From a bacterium (GTDB lineage: Bacteria; SZUA-182; SZUA-191; JAJRXT01), in assembly GCA_024277605.1 (NCBI GenBank), contig JAJRUU010000044.1:1-10129 (forward strand): DNA of 10,129 bases. Direction: 5' to 3'. This document shows, in pieces, positions 1 to 7,287 of the stretch. The first letter of the stretch is position 1. Each line of letters starts with the position of its first letter. A program made the translations under genes and the position numbers. Below the pieces are notes generated by a model. It searched no databases, was not told the origin of the DNA, and worked only from the letters and a program-made list of their open reading frames with translations.

Positions 1-567
1 GTTCCCCATAAAATAGCACAATAGATCCAGCATATGAATCCCCTGATCCAAGAGGATTCCTCCTCCTGCGAGATTTTTATCTGAACGCCAGGAATTTTCA
101 TAATGAATTCCCCCGGCCTTGCCATAGATGCCCCGCGCCCAAAGTAAATCGCCATAACGACCACTGTCTATAATTGCTTTGGCTTCCATAACATTATAAT
201 GAAAACGATGGTTGAAAGCAAACTTTACTACATTGTTTTTCGTTGTTTTTTCTGTCTCGATAATTCTTTCAATGTCGGCAACCGATTGTCCCGGCGGTTT
301 CTCACAAAAAGGGTGAATCCCACGTTTAAGAGCAGCACAAACAATGTCAGGTGCAATATTATTGTAAGTACAAATCACCACCGCATCTAAATCGGCACAA
401 AGGGCTTCTTTCCAATCAGTGAAAAATGGTATTCCCGGAAATTCTTGGCCTATTGCCTCATTACAATCACAAAGAGCCACCACTTCAAATCCAGGGTGAG
501 CATCCAGGACACGCTTTCGAATACGTCCCATTTTCCCCACACCGATAATCGCTGCCCGTAGTTTCAT
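1..567 (-). CDS. Gfo/Idh/MocA family NAD(P)-dependent sugar oxidoreductase (3' end outside window)
   Basis: The first 189 residues of an oxidoreductase; the frame is open to the window edge, so the C-terminus is missing (family members usually have about 320-380 residues). An N-terminal Rossmann fold is marked by GVGKMGR (residues 9-15). The family lysine motif EKP is at 89-91, and the second-domain motif GGGILLDQGIHMLDL runs from 168, with His178 in the catalytic position. These enzymes oxidise or reduce a hydroxyl of a sugar, sugar phosphate or sugar nucleotide in the cytoplasm. The ATG at 567 lies one base after the TAA of the methyltransferase gene, so translation is probably coupled; a weak AGAAGAG lies upstream. 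It is the last visible gene of the five-gene sugar operon. The family assignment is firm; the substrate is unknown. The late motif with a preceding Trp-Arg resembles, from memory, oxidoreductases found beside SIS isomerases in surface-sugar clusters. Confidence 0.9.
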   Translation of the reverse strand, partial: MKLRAAIIGVGKMGRIRKRVLDAHPGFEVVALCDCNEAIGQEFPGIPFFTDWKEALCADLDAVVICTYNNIAPDIVCAALKRGIHPFCEKPPGQSVADIERIIETEKTTKNNVVKFAFNHRFHYNVMEAKAIIDSGRYGDLLWARGIYGKAGGIHYENSWRSDKNLAGGGILLDQGIHMLDLLCYFMGN

Positions 568-568
568 T

Positions 569-1534
569 TTACTCTTCTGGCTTTCGAGCTACTGCCCGCA
601 GATAGGAACTAAGGTTGTTTTGCTGAAGAAAGCTCTGGAAACGCTCTAAGACGGCATTATTACATTGTTCTAGTAAATAACGTTGAAAATATTGATTATG
701 AGAAATAGGTTCTACTGAATTTTTTAAAAACTGGACATCCAACAATCCGGGAGTGGTCAATTCCAAAACTTCGAGACCTGCGTTCTCAATTAATAATTTC
801 ATTCCCTTAGGAGAAGGAAGGCAAACATGTTCCAAGGGAAATATACTCTCTGAATTTTCGCGCAAGGTAAGAATATCAAAACCGGAGCCGGAACGACAAC
901 TAATAACCAACATCCCACCCGGACGTAGCATACCGGCAACCTCATTAAATAATTTCTGCGGGTTATCGGTTCTCTGTACTACATCAAAAAGGCAAATAAT
1001 ATCCACTGGAGAATCCGATGGACTCTCCTCAACCGGAGGAAGAGAATCAACTATGTGGAGATTACTTACAAAAGCCGCTTGATTGAGGTACTCTAACCAA
1101 TAGGGCGATTTGCATCCCCAATCAATAACGCTATACTTGTCCATTCCCATATAACGTCTGGCTCGACCCTCAATCCATTCCACCAAAGTATCCCACAGTT
1201 CTTTTCTTGTGTTTGAAACATGTTTCTGAAATTCTTCGGAGGCTCTAAAACAAGCTAGCTCGGATGAATTAAAATATTCCTTCAATACTTTATCACCAGG
1301 CAAGGCAGCTAAACCAAGCGACCATGTATCTGGACAAAGGGCATACGGTAATCCCCATTTTTTAAAAAATGTGTCCACCCGCACCGCACCGCATACGGGA
1401 CAAGGATCAATTCTTTCTTCCCTCACCATGTTGGAGACGAATAATCTAGCCAGTTCTTGTTCTCGGGCATAGATAGAACCTGGATGGATATTGGCCTCTA
1501 TTATTGATGAGTCGACAAATTCGTAGCGGATCAT
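569..1534 (-). CDS. class I SAM-dependent methyltransferase with CxxC N-terminal domain
   Basis: A 321-residue protein. Residues 1-100 hold CPVCG (45-49) and a further Cys67, suggesting a small metal-binding or structural N-terminal domain. The Rossmann methyltransferase fold follows: SAM-binding motif I as VIDWGC (136-141), the acidic strand IVDSLPP near 161-167, the segment VDIICLFDVVQR (177-188) and LRPGGMLVIS (203-212). The C-terminal part (EHVCLPSPKGMKLLIENAG) matches the usual end of Methyltransf_11/23-type enzymes of polysaccharide clusters. The frame is open upstream to 1657, but I chose the ATG at 1534: a strong AAAGGAGG lies 9 nt before it, and a start at 1657 would overlap the phosphatase gene by 107 bases. 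It sits 16 bp after the phosphatase gene and one base before the oxidoreductase gene. It probably methylates a sugar or glycan; C- versus O-methylation cannot be told. Not an rRNA-type methyltransferase. Confidence 0.85.
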   Translation of the reverse strand: MIRYEFVDSSIIEANIHPGSIYAREQELARLFVSNMVREERIDPCPVCGAVRVDTFFKKWGLPYALCPDTWSLGLAALPGDKVLKEYFNSSELACFRASEEFQKHVSNTRKELWDTLVEWIEGRARRYMGMDKYSVIDWGCKSPYWLEYLNQAAFVSNLHIVDSLPPVEESPSDSPVDIICLFDVVQRTDNPQKLFNEVAGMLRPGGMLVISCRSGSGFDILTLRENSESIFPLEHVCLPSPKGMKLLIENAGLEVLELTTPGLLDVQFLKNSVEPISHNQYFQRYLLEQCNNAVLERFQSFLQQNNLSSYLRAVARKPEE

Positions 1535-1543
1535 TTTGCCCGT

Positions 1544-1551
1544 CCTCCTTT
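1544..1551 (-). promoter_or_regulatory. strong Shine-Dalgarno site deciding the methyltransferase start
   Basis: AAAGGAGG on the minus strand, 9 nt before the ATG at 1534. Its first base is the last base of the TGA stop of the preceding phosphatase gene, so a ribosome ending there is placed directly on the next site. It is the best ribosome binding site in the window and the main reason to reject the longer 362-residue reading that begins at 1657. Confidence 0.8.
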
Positions 1552-2324
1552 CAACTTTTTTTCTGACTATTTTCCAGTTTCTCCCAGATACTTGCACGGG
1601 ATGCACATCGTACATCTCTTGCCCATTTGAGACTGGTAGATGGTTGTACCTCCACACTGCCTCCGGCAGCTAAAACTAAAGCCGCTCCCGCAGCGATATC
1701 CCAGAGCATGATATCCTCTTCCATATACGCGTCAATACGCCCACAGGCTACATAAGCCAGGGAAAGAGCTGCTGAACCCAAAAGACGCACTTTTTTGAAT
1801 CGCTGAACCCGAGCGAGAAAACCTTTTAGAGATTCATCGCTAAAATTACGACCAACCTGGAAGCCGGTTCCCAAGACAGCATTTTCAACTACAGATATAT
1901 CTGAAACAGAAACACCCCTCTCTCCACACCATGCCCCTTTACCTACCAAACCGACAAACAGTTCTTCCCCGTTGAAATCATATATGACTCCCAGGATCGG
2001 TTTCTCTCCTTGCCATAAAGCGATTGAGATACAACAAAGCGGCAGCCCGCGACTAAAATTGAGAGTGCCGTCAAGAGGATCGACAATCCAAACAGGCAAT
2101 TGGGAATCCATGACGCCGTGTTGCCCGCTTTCTTCGGCAAGTACCGGATAATCGCTAACTTTAAGGGACTCCAAAATAATGGTTTCCGATTCACGATCCG
2201 CTCGTAATTTGATGTCCCTGCCTTTAGAACTCAGGATATCTTTCTTTCCTTTTTGCATCCTAAGAAAGTTCCCGGCGGATTTTGCTGCCTCAACGGCCAA
2301 ATTCAATTCTCTTTGCCATCTCAC
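1551..2324 (-). CDS. inositol monophosphatase family phosphatase
   Basis: A 257-residue cytoplasmic, Mg-dependent sugar or polyol phosphatase of the IMPase/FBPase/CysQ superfamily. All three signature motifs are present: AEESG with metal ligands Glu64/Glu65, the core VDPLDGTLNF (81-90, Asp82 and Asp85), and the late WDIAAGAALVLAAGG (208-222, Asp209). Length is normal for the family (about 250-275). The start is GTG at 2324, overlapping the TGA of the preceding dehydrogenase gene by four bases (GTGA), a typical translational coupling; the ATG five bases on is out of frame. It is the third gene of the sugar operon and probably removes a phosphate from a sugar intermediate made by the isomerase and dehydrogenase next to it. 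Members of this family act on inositol-1-P, fructose-1,6-bisphosphate, PAP, histidinol-P and other substrates, so the substrate cannot be fixed from sequence. Confidence 0.88.
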   Translation of the reverse strand: MRWQRELNLAVEAAKSAGNFLRMQKGKKDILSSKGRDIKLRADRESETIILESLKVSDYPVLAEESGQHGVMDSQLPVWIVDPLDGTLNFSRGLPLCCISIALWQGEKPILGVIYDFNGEELFVGLVGKGAWCGERGVSVSDISVVENAVLGTGFQVGRNFSDESLKGFLARVQRFKKVRLLGSAALSLAYVACGRIDAYMEEDIMLWDIAAGAALVLAAGGSVEVQPSTSLKWARDVRCASRASIWEKLENSQKKS

Positions 2325-3241
2325 GAGGTTATTTCCAGGTCGCGCAACAAATTGTTAACCGCCGCCGTCTCCATGGAAAGCCGACATTGTTGGGTATAAG
2401 TGCCAATATGCGGGGTCAGGATGACCTGATCAAACTCGGTAAGGGGGCCATCATAAGGTTCCTTCCAAAAAACGTCAAACCAGGCGCCCTGGAGTTTGCC
2501 GCTTTTAAGGGCTTCTATCAGAGACCTTTCTTCCACGAGTTCTCCCCGAGCGGAATTAAGAAGAATGACTCCATCCCGCATTTTTGCAAACTCTTTGGGA
2601 CCTAACAAGACTTTCTCCCCACTAGCATGCAATGATACAACTTCCGCCTCTCTTAAACCAACATCAAGAGAAACAAATCGTTCCCCATCTACAAGGAGAC
2701 TTTTATCCAAATGCGGATCACATATAACAACATCAGCCCCAAAGGCTTTCAGTAACTCTCTAACAAGCCTTCCAATTCGCCCATATCCCACAATAAGAAC
2801 CTTGGCGCCAACCAAGCCGAGTCCAATAGTTTTATCCCAACGTTTGGCATGTAAAGCAGAGTTTGTTGATATTAGTTTCCTGCATAATACCAGGAGGGCA
2901 GCAAGCGTCATTTCCGCCACTGCCTGCGTTGGCCCGTCGGGGGTATTGGAAACCTTGATTCCAAGCTCTTCGGCGGCTTTCAAATCCACGTTGGTCATTC
3001 CGACTCCAACCCGGGCAATTGACCGGAGTTTGGAAGCTGAAGATAAAACCCGGCGATTAAGTGGTTCTAATCCGGCGATAAGACCGTCAGCATTAGTCAA
3101 ATGCCTAATGATCTCTTCTTCTGTTAGCCGCCTGCCATATGGATTGGGTATTATTTCAGCCCCTGCTTGTTCCAAAATCATCTTGGGGGTACTATCCCCC
3201 GAAGCAAAAGACGATGGCCCTATAGCAACTTTATAGCTCAT
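2321..3241 (-). CDS. D-isomer-specific 2-hydroxyacid dehydrogenase (SerA-like, short form)
   Basis: A 306-residue NAD-dependent dehydrogenase. The N-terminal substrate-binding region includes RVGVGMTNVDLKAAEELG (77-94). The nucleotide-binding motif is GYGRIGR (152-158), with Asp175 (ICDP) as the probable NAD ribose ligand. The catalytic Arg232 (NSARGELV), Glu261 (WKEP) and His278 (TPHIGT) are all present. It lacks the C-terminal regulatory ACT domain of serine-pathway phosphoglycerate dehydrogenases, which run to 400-530 residues. That absence, and its position between a sugar-phosphate isomerase and a phosphatase gene, argue for a dedicated role on a sugar-acid or similar intermediate rather than general serine synthesis. 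ATG at 3241, with only an A-rich, weak ribosome binding site (AAAGAAAG). It lies 41 bp after the isomerase gene and overlaps the phosphatase gene by 4 nt. The fold and catalytic class are secure; the substrate is not. Confidence 0.87.
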   Translation of the reverse strand: MSYKVAIGPSSFASGDSTPKMILEQAGAEIIPNPYGRRLTEEEIIRHLTNADGLIAGLEPLNRRVLSSASKLRSIARVGVGMTNVDLKAAEELGIKVSNTPDGPTQAVAEMTLAALLVLCRKLISTNSALHAKRWDKTIGLGLVGAKVLIVGYGRIGRLVRELLKAFGADVVICDPHLDKSLLVDGERFVSLDVGLREAEVVSLHASGEKVLLGPKEFAKMRDGVILLNSARGELVEERSLIEALKSGKLQGAWFDVFWKEPYDGPLTEFDQVILTPHIGTYTQQCRLSMETAAVNNLLRDLEITS

Positions 3242-3282
3242 ATTTACTTTCTTTTTATCTGACTAAAATGATCTCTTCATGT

Positions 3283-3861
3283 TCATCCATTCTTAACCTT
3301 CATAATAGTATCAAGGATACAATGACATATGGAATGATGGATAATTTCGACAGGTCCATACTCTTCAGCCGGAACGAAAAAATTAAAATCTCCCAGACTA
3401 CTTAGAGGATTATCGGGATTAAACCCGGAAAGAGTTATCACCTGCCCTCTTTTCGATCTGACCGCCCGAACCCCTCTTAGAATATTCTCCGACTTCCCCG
3501 AACTGCTAATGGCAAATAAGATGTCTCCCTCATTGGCAAACATTTCAATCGGTTTTTCGAAGACATGATTATAGCCGAAGTCATTGCTGATACAAGTCAA
3601 GAGTGAGCTTTCATTAAATACTATTGCCTTGATACCACCATTTTTCCAGAAGTCAGTGGACATATGGCCAGCAATGGACGCGCTGGCACCATTGCCGATA
3701 AACATTAGCTTGCGACCGGAATCTGCCTGTGAATTTATCAGATGACCTGCATTTTCAATCCCTTGGTAAAAATTCAACGGTTCACCCTTTTGATTGGTGA
3801 CCCTGATATAATCAACCAACCTAAATAGATGATTGTAATAATTTCTGGCAATATCGCGCAT
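3283..3861 (-). CDS. SIS-domain phosphosugar isomerase, GmhA-like
   Basis: A 192-residue single-SIS-domain protein, the size of GmhA (sedoheptulose-7-phosphate isomerase). The phosphate-binding motifs are GNGASASIAGHMSTD (56-70) and SSSGKSEN (119-126). The C-terminal helix VEIIHHSICH (171-180) matches the GmhA helix that carries active-site and zinc ligands. Comparing from memory with E. coli GmhA, His66, Asp70, Glu172 and His180 occupy the ligand positions, with Asp and Glu replacing Glu and Gln. It interconverts a ketose phosphate and an aldose phosphate in the cytoplasm. ATG at 3861 is the only sensible start: the upstream ATG at 3876 meets a TGA after two codons. No good ribosome binding site is visible. 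It is the first gene of the five-gene run and follows a 302-bp gap, so it probably has its own promoter. No heptokinase, GmhB or nucleotidyltransferase is in the window, so heptose synthesis is possible but unproven. Confidence 0.85.
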   Translation of the reverse strand: MRDIARNYYNHLFRLVDYIRVTNQKGEPLNFYQGIENAGHLINSQADSGRKLMFIGNGASASIAGHMSTDFWKNGGIKAIVFNESSLLTCISNDFGYNHVFEKPIEMFANEGDILFAISSSGKSENILRGVRAVRSKRGQVITLSGFNPDNPLSSLGDFNFFVPAEEYGPVEIIHHSICHCILDTIMKVKNG

Positions 3862-3910
3862 TAATCAGATACCCATGTTAGTGCCTTAATGGCAATTTGT
3901 TGTAAATCAA

Positions 3911-3941
3911 AGTCATAAGCTTTAATTAATATTTTATGACT
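3911..3941. repeat. AT-rich inverted repeat upstream of the isomerase operon
   Basis: A perfect 8-bp inverted repeat, AGTCATAA (3911-3918) and TTATGACT (3934-3941), separated by 15 AT-rich bases. It lies 50-80 bp upstream of the isomerase ATG, where an operator or promoter-proximal element would be expected. It has no flanking T-run typical of an intrinsic terminator. I found no convincing -35/-10 pair between it and the gene. Operator function is only an inference. Confidence 0.4.
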
Positions 3942-3975
3942 AACGTATTCGTATTATCCATACCCAATTTCCTAA

Positions 3976-4048
3976 CCCGATCTATTCATAAATTCAGACT
4001 TTTCAACTAAATCTCGATTTGCGCATAACAAGACCCGAATTTTTCGGG
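3976..4048 (+). repeat. dispersed repeat family, copy A (short form)
   Basis: Starts with the conserved end GATCTATTCATAAA (3979-3992) followed by TTCAGAC. It then jumps directly to a 3' part (4000-4048) shared with copy D only: TTTTCAACTAAAT, CGATTTGC and AACAAGA, ending in the hairpin CCCGAATTTTTCGGG (4034-4048). About 45 of the last 49 bases match copy D. The middle block GAGATAAGG...GAGCCAAC present in copies B, C and D is missing. On the minus strand the hairpin is followed by TCTTGTT, so it could act as a weak terminator behind the ABC exporter gene, but stem and T-run are both poor. Confidence 0.75.
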
Positions 4049-4163
4049 CTAACTGTTGCAGAGTAATTAAAACTTTGAGCAACCACCTTGCAAACCGCCC
4101 ACCTCAAGCCACCATAAACGGCAAGATATTCATAGAATCCGACTTCTTAATAGTCCCCCTGAT
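4049..4163. other. intergenic remainder after the ABC exporter gene
   Basis: No gene start, promoter or clear terminator. On the minus strand one frame is open from just after a TAA (4147-4149) to a TGA at 4003, 47 sense codons that run into repeat copy A. It has no ATG until near its end and no ribosome binding site. I regard it as an ordinary gap or a relic rather than a gene. Confidence 0.5.
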
Positions 4164-6023
4164 TTATCTTTTCCCCGCAAGTTGTATGCTCTTATCCCTA
4201 AAATGAGGTACAGCTTCCGGGTCGATAATACCCTTGTTTTGCATTGTATAAAGCCGCCAGTATTCTCTTTTTTGAGCAAGAAGTTGCTCGTGGGTGCCTT
4301 CTTCTACGACTTGTCCCTCTTTCAGCACAATGATATTATCCGCATGTTCAATGGTAGAAAGCCGGTGAGCCACCATAATAGCTGTTCTGCCCTCGAGGGT
4401 TTTATCTAGCGCTTTTTGTACACCCCTTTCCGTCACACTGTCCAATGCGCTGGTAGCTTCATCCAAAATCAAGACCTCGGGGTTTCTGATAATTGCCCGG
4501 GCAATAGCTACCCGCTGCTGTTGTCCCCCGGAAAGCTTCATTCCTCTTTCACCCACCACCGTTTCATAACCTTCGGGCAGGCTCACAATGAAATCATGAA
4601 TACCGGCAATCCCGGCCGCTTTTATCACATCTTCCCGACTGTATTGAGCGCTGCCAAAAGATATGTTTTCAAAGATAGTTGAATGGAAAACAAAGGTGTC
4701 CTGCCCTACAAAACCCACTTGCTCAAGCCATGAACTTAACCGGATGGAATTCAGCGGCTGCCCGTCAATGGCAATCTCTCCCTTTGTGGGCCTAAATAAT
4801 CTTAAGATTAAATTTAATATCGTGGATTTTCCTGAACCGGACTCACCCACAATGGCGGTTATCTTTCCCTTTTTTATGGTAAGGCTGATATTATCCAGGA
4901 TTATATCCCGGTTTTGGTGATAAAAGCTAACCCCATTAAACTTAATGTCCGCATCAAATTTACCTAATAATTTTTTGCCATCCTCTGTAGACTTAAAATC
5001 CTTATGCAAAACCTTATATACCAGGTCGGCATCGGATAACAAATTGGTTATCTGCATATGAAGCCTGCCAATATTGTTGGCTGAGGGCAATATTTTCATC
5101 ATGGCCATGAAATATACCCCCACTGAAGGAATTATGCTTGCCACCGACCCCGACACCATAGAGCGAACGATAAGCAAACCACCTATCGCACCCCCAAAAA
5201 AAGTAAATTCCAAAAGCTCTTTGGGTACCGCCATCCAAAAAGCATCTTTTATGTACAACCGGCTGAATGTACGGCTGGAACGATTAAACATATCCAACCA
5301 ACGCTGAGTTTTACCAAAGATATTAAGGTGTTTTATTCCAGTCACAAATTCATTGAATTCATTGACATTATCCCTGGAGGCCTCCACCCGGCCCTTTCCT
5401 GTATGATAGGATACTTTTTGGGAAAGGTAACGGATAAAAAATGAAAACATAAGCAGCACAACACTGCAAAAAATTGTGGCTTGCCAATTATAATACAGCA
5501 AAAATGCCATAATCATGCTAATCTTGATTATCTCTGTGCCAGCATTGGGTAGATGTAGCATCAATTGGGCTACCCGTGCGGGAGCCATCGAAGCGGCATA
5601 GGAGAGTTTGCCGTATTTTGTGTCTAGAAAATACTGATAGGGAGCTTGGGAGTATTTATCCATCATCATCTTCTTCAAATCATACAGGGTGTCTCCGCTT
5701 ACCTTGCCTATCATGGCATTATTGATCATCATGGAAATATTTTTCATTAAGAGTATGATGAGGATCAGTATCCCTGCTGAGTTTACCGGATTTTTGACAG
5801 GTAATAAGTTCAGAAAAACATCAAAATATTTGCCCAGTTGAATCGAACCCGGGTTAGCCCCCTCATTAAAAAAATATTGTAAAAATACATGCAGTGCACC
5901 CAGTGTCAGATTTTCCAAAACTCCGGCAATTAAAGACACCAGCAACACAACACCGACAATCTTTTTGTATCGTCCTATTAGATAAAATACCGGCACAAAC
6001 CGTTCAGAAAGCTTCATGGCCAT
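4164..6023 (-). CDS. ABC exporter, fused membrane and ATPase domains (MsbA/PglK-like flippase)
   Basis: A 619-residue half-transporter expected to work as a homodimer in the cytoplasmic membrane. Residues 1 to about 330 form the membrane domain with roughly six hydrophobic segments (near 21-45, 84-103, 166-200 and 270-310). The ATPase domain has Walker A GESGSGKST (393-401), Q-loop Gln441, signature LSGGQQQR (497-504), Walker B VLILDE (517-522), D-loop SALD and H-loop His553. Such proteins flip lipids or lipid-linked oligosaccharides. Beside a PseB-like gene and a GT-C glycosyltransferase gene, a role in moving lipid-linked glycan is the best reading; drug or peptide export cannot be excluded by sequence. 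The start is ATG at 6023 (MAMKL) or 6017 (MKL); no ribosome binding site distinguishes them. It follows the dehydratase gene by 46 bp, so co-transcription is likely. Confidence 0.9.
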   Translation of the reverse strand: MAMKLSERFVPVFYLIGRYKKIVGVVLLVSLIAGVLENLTLGALHVFLQYFFNEGANPGSIQLGKYFDVFLNLLPVKNPVNSAGILILIILLMKNISMMINNAMIGKVSGDTLYDLKKMMMDKYSQAPYQYFLDTKYGKLSYAASMAPARVAQLMLHLPNAGTEIIKISMIMAFLLYYNWQATIFCSVVLLMFSFFIRYLSQKVSYHTGKGRVEASRDNVNEFNEFVTGIKHLNIFGKTQRWLDMFNRSSRTFSRLYIKDAFWMAVPKELLEFTFFGGAIGGLLIVRSMVSGSVASIIPSVGVYFMAMMKILPSANNIGRLHMQITNLLSDADLVYKVLHKDFKSTEDGKKLLGKFDADIKFNGVSFYHQNRDIILDNISLTIKKGKITAIVGESGSGKSTILNLILRLFRPTKGEIAIDGQPLNSIRLSSWLEQVGFVGQDTFVFHSTIFENISFGSAQYSREDVIKAAGIAGIHDFIVSLPEGYETVVGERGMKLSGGQQQRVAIARAIIRNPEVLILDEATSALDSVTERGVQKALDKTLEGRTAIMVAHRLSTIEHADNIIVLKEGQVVEEGTHEQLLAQKREYWRLYTMQNKGIIDPEAVPHFRDKSIQLAGKR

Positions 6024-6069
6024 TTATTGTTTAATCAGAAGTGAAGATAGATGCGAAAGGCTATCTCTG

Positions 6070-7068
6070 TTATATTGAGAACCCTTGTTTTTTAAGTAGT
6101 TCTCTCATTTCAGTTTCAGTTAACCAGCAAGTGTTAATGTCACTGGAGTAGCGAAATCCATCCGGTAAGGGGTCTTTTCTCTCTTCTCTTAGATCTTGCA
6201 ACTCAAGCCAATCATAGTGTTCCGGATAGATACAGAAATAGGTGTCATATTCATGAGTGTGCCGGGCGTCATCCTCCGGCACCATTACCTCATGCAATTT
6301 TTCTCCGGCACGAATGCCGATTTCACTTAATTTACAATTGGGAGCAATCACATGCGCCAAATCGACTATTTTCATGCTGGGAATCTTGGGAACAAATATC
6401 TCTCCCCCCTGCATAATTTGCAAACTCTGAAGCACAAACTCTACACCTTGTTCCAGAGTAATCCAAAATCGGGTCATACGTTTATCCGTTATGGTCAACT
6501 TCCCTGTCTCGCGCAACTTAAAAAACCATGGAATTACGCTGCCGCGGCTTCCCATAACATTTCCATACCTGACACAGGCAAAACGACACCTGCCTTCACT
6601 GGTATACATATTGGCAGCCACAAATAATTTGTCCGACACCAACTTGGTAGCCCCATAAAGATTTACCGGATTGGCGGCTTTATCCGTAGATAAGGCAATT
6701 ACTCGTTTCACCCCTTTATCAATACATGCATCAATAATATTCTGGGCGCCCAAGATGTTGGTTTTTACGGCTTCAAAGGGATTAATCTCCGCCGTAGGCA
6801 CCTGTTTTAACGCTGCCGCATGTATCACATAATCAATTCCATCTAAGGCTCGGCTTAATCGATCTTTATCCCTGACATCGCCAATAAAAAACCGCAGGCA
6901 ATCCATATCTCTATAGGGTTCCACGTTTTTCATCTCATACTGCTTTAGTTCGTCTCGGCTGTAAATTACAAGCCGACGAGGTTTATATCTGTCTACTATT
7001 ACCTTAGTAAATTTCTTCCCAAAGGAGCCAGTGCCCCCAGTTAACAAAATGTTTTTGTTTTTTAGCAT
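6070..7068 (-). CDS. pseB: UDP-N-acetylglucosamine 4,6-dehydratase (inverting), PseB/FlaA1 type
   Basis: A 332-residue cytoplasmic extended short-chain dehydrogenase. The NADP-binding motif is TGGTGSFG (10-17). The dehydratase active site STDKA (127-131, Asp129 and Lys130) replaces the Thr-Asp-Glu of glucose dehydratases, as in PseB/FlaA1. The catalytic pair is Tyr138 and Lys142 (YGATK). The C-terminus with PEDDARHTHEYD (264-275) also fits the PseB branch, and the length matches (about 330-345). PseB converts UDP-GlcNAc to a 4-keto-6-deoxy-L-arabino sugar, the first step to pseudaminic acid; related enzymes feed FucNAc or QuiNAc routes. No aminotransferase (PseC) or later step is in the window, so the end product is unknown. 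ATG at 7068 follows AAAAGGGG (7081-7074) at 5 nt. Its leader contains an imperfect inverted repeat and, further upstream, repeat copy B. Confidence 0.88.
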   Translation of the reverse strand: MLKNKNILLTGGTGSFGKKFTKVIVDRYKPRRLVIYSRDELKQYEMKNVEPYRDMDCLRFFIGDVRDKDRLSRALDGIDYVIHAAALKQVPTAEINPFEAVKTNILGAQNIIDACIDKGVKRVIALSTDKAANPVNLYGATKLVSDKLFVAANMYTSEGRCRFACVRYGNVMGSRGSVIPWFFKLRETGKLTITDKRMTRFWITLEQGVEFVLQSLQIMQGGEIFVPKIPSMKIVDLAHVIAPNCKLSEIGIRAGEKLHEVMVPEDDARHTHEYDTYFCIYPEHYDWLELQDLREERKDPLPDGFRYSSDINTCWLTETEMRELLKKQGFSI

Positions 7069-7083
7069 AACAACCCCTTTTTA

Positions 7084-7124
7084 GTGTAAATAATATATCT
7101 GGTTGTTCTTCCGGTTTATTACAC
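7084..7124. repeat. inverted repeat in the dehydratase leader
   Basis: GTGTAA (7084-7089) and TTACAC (7119-7124) are a perfect 6-bp inverted pair separated by 29 bases. The arms extend imperfectly inward. It lies directly before the dehydratase ribosome binding site and just outside repeat copy B. It could be an operator for the regulator encoded upstream, or chance. AT-rich hexamers resembling a -10 box (TATATT) occur inside, but I see no matching -35. Confidence 0.3.
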
Positions 7125-7126
7125 CT

Positions 7127-7234
7127 GATCTATTCATAAACTCAGACCAGATTCGCCAGACATCTCTTGTGAGATAAGGTGCATGAGCCAACGTCCTGAA
7201 GAAACAGGCTGTGCCTGCCCGAATTTTTCGGGTA
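7127..7234 (+). repeat. dispersed repeat family, copy B (108 bp)
   Basis: Begins GATCTATTCATAAACTCAG and contains GAGATAAGGTGCATGAGCC. It ends with two back-to-back hairpins: CAGGC-TGT-GCCTG (7205-7217) and CCCGAA-TTT-TTCGGG (7218-7232). It is identical at 107 of 108 positions to the reverse complement of copy C; the difference is T at 7165 against C in the other copy. It lies between the stop of the regulator gene and the dehydratase start, 58 bp before the latter. Confidence 0.9.
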
Positions 7235-7287
7235 CAATGGACAAACCTTACCCGTTTTAGTTTCTTCCGTTTTCAAAATATCATTGA

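Noticed and set aside
1535..1657. N-terminal extension of the methyltransferase by 41 residues
   Set aside because: It would overlap the well-supported phosphatase gene by 107 bases, has no ribosome binding site, and the ATG at 1534 has a strong one at the right distance.
2496..3236. Long plus-strand frame opposite the hydroxyacid dehydrogenase
   Set aside because: A 246-codon antisense shadow, Ser/Thr/Pro-rich with no recognisable motif, while the minus strand has complete catalytic motifs.
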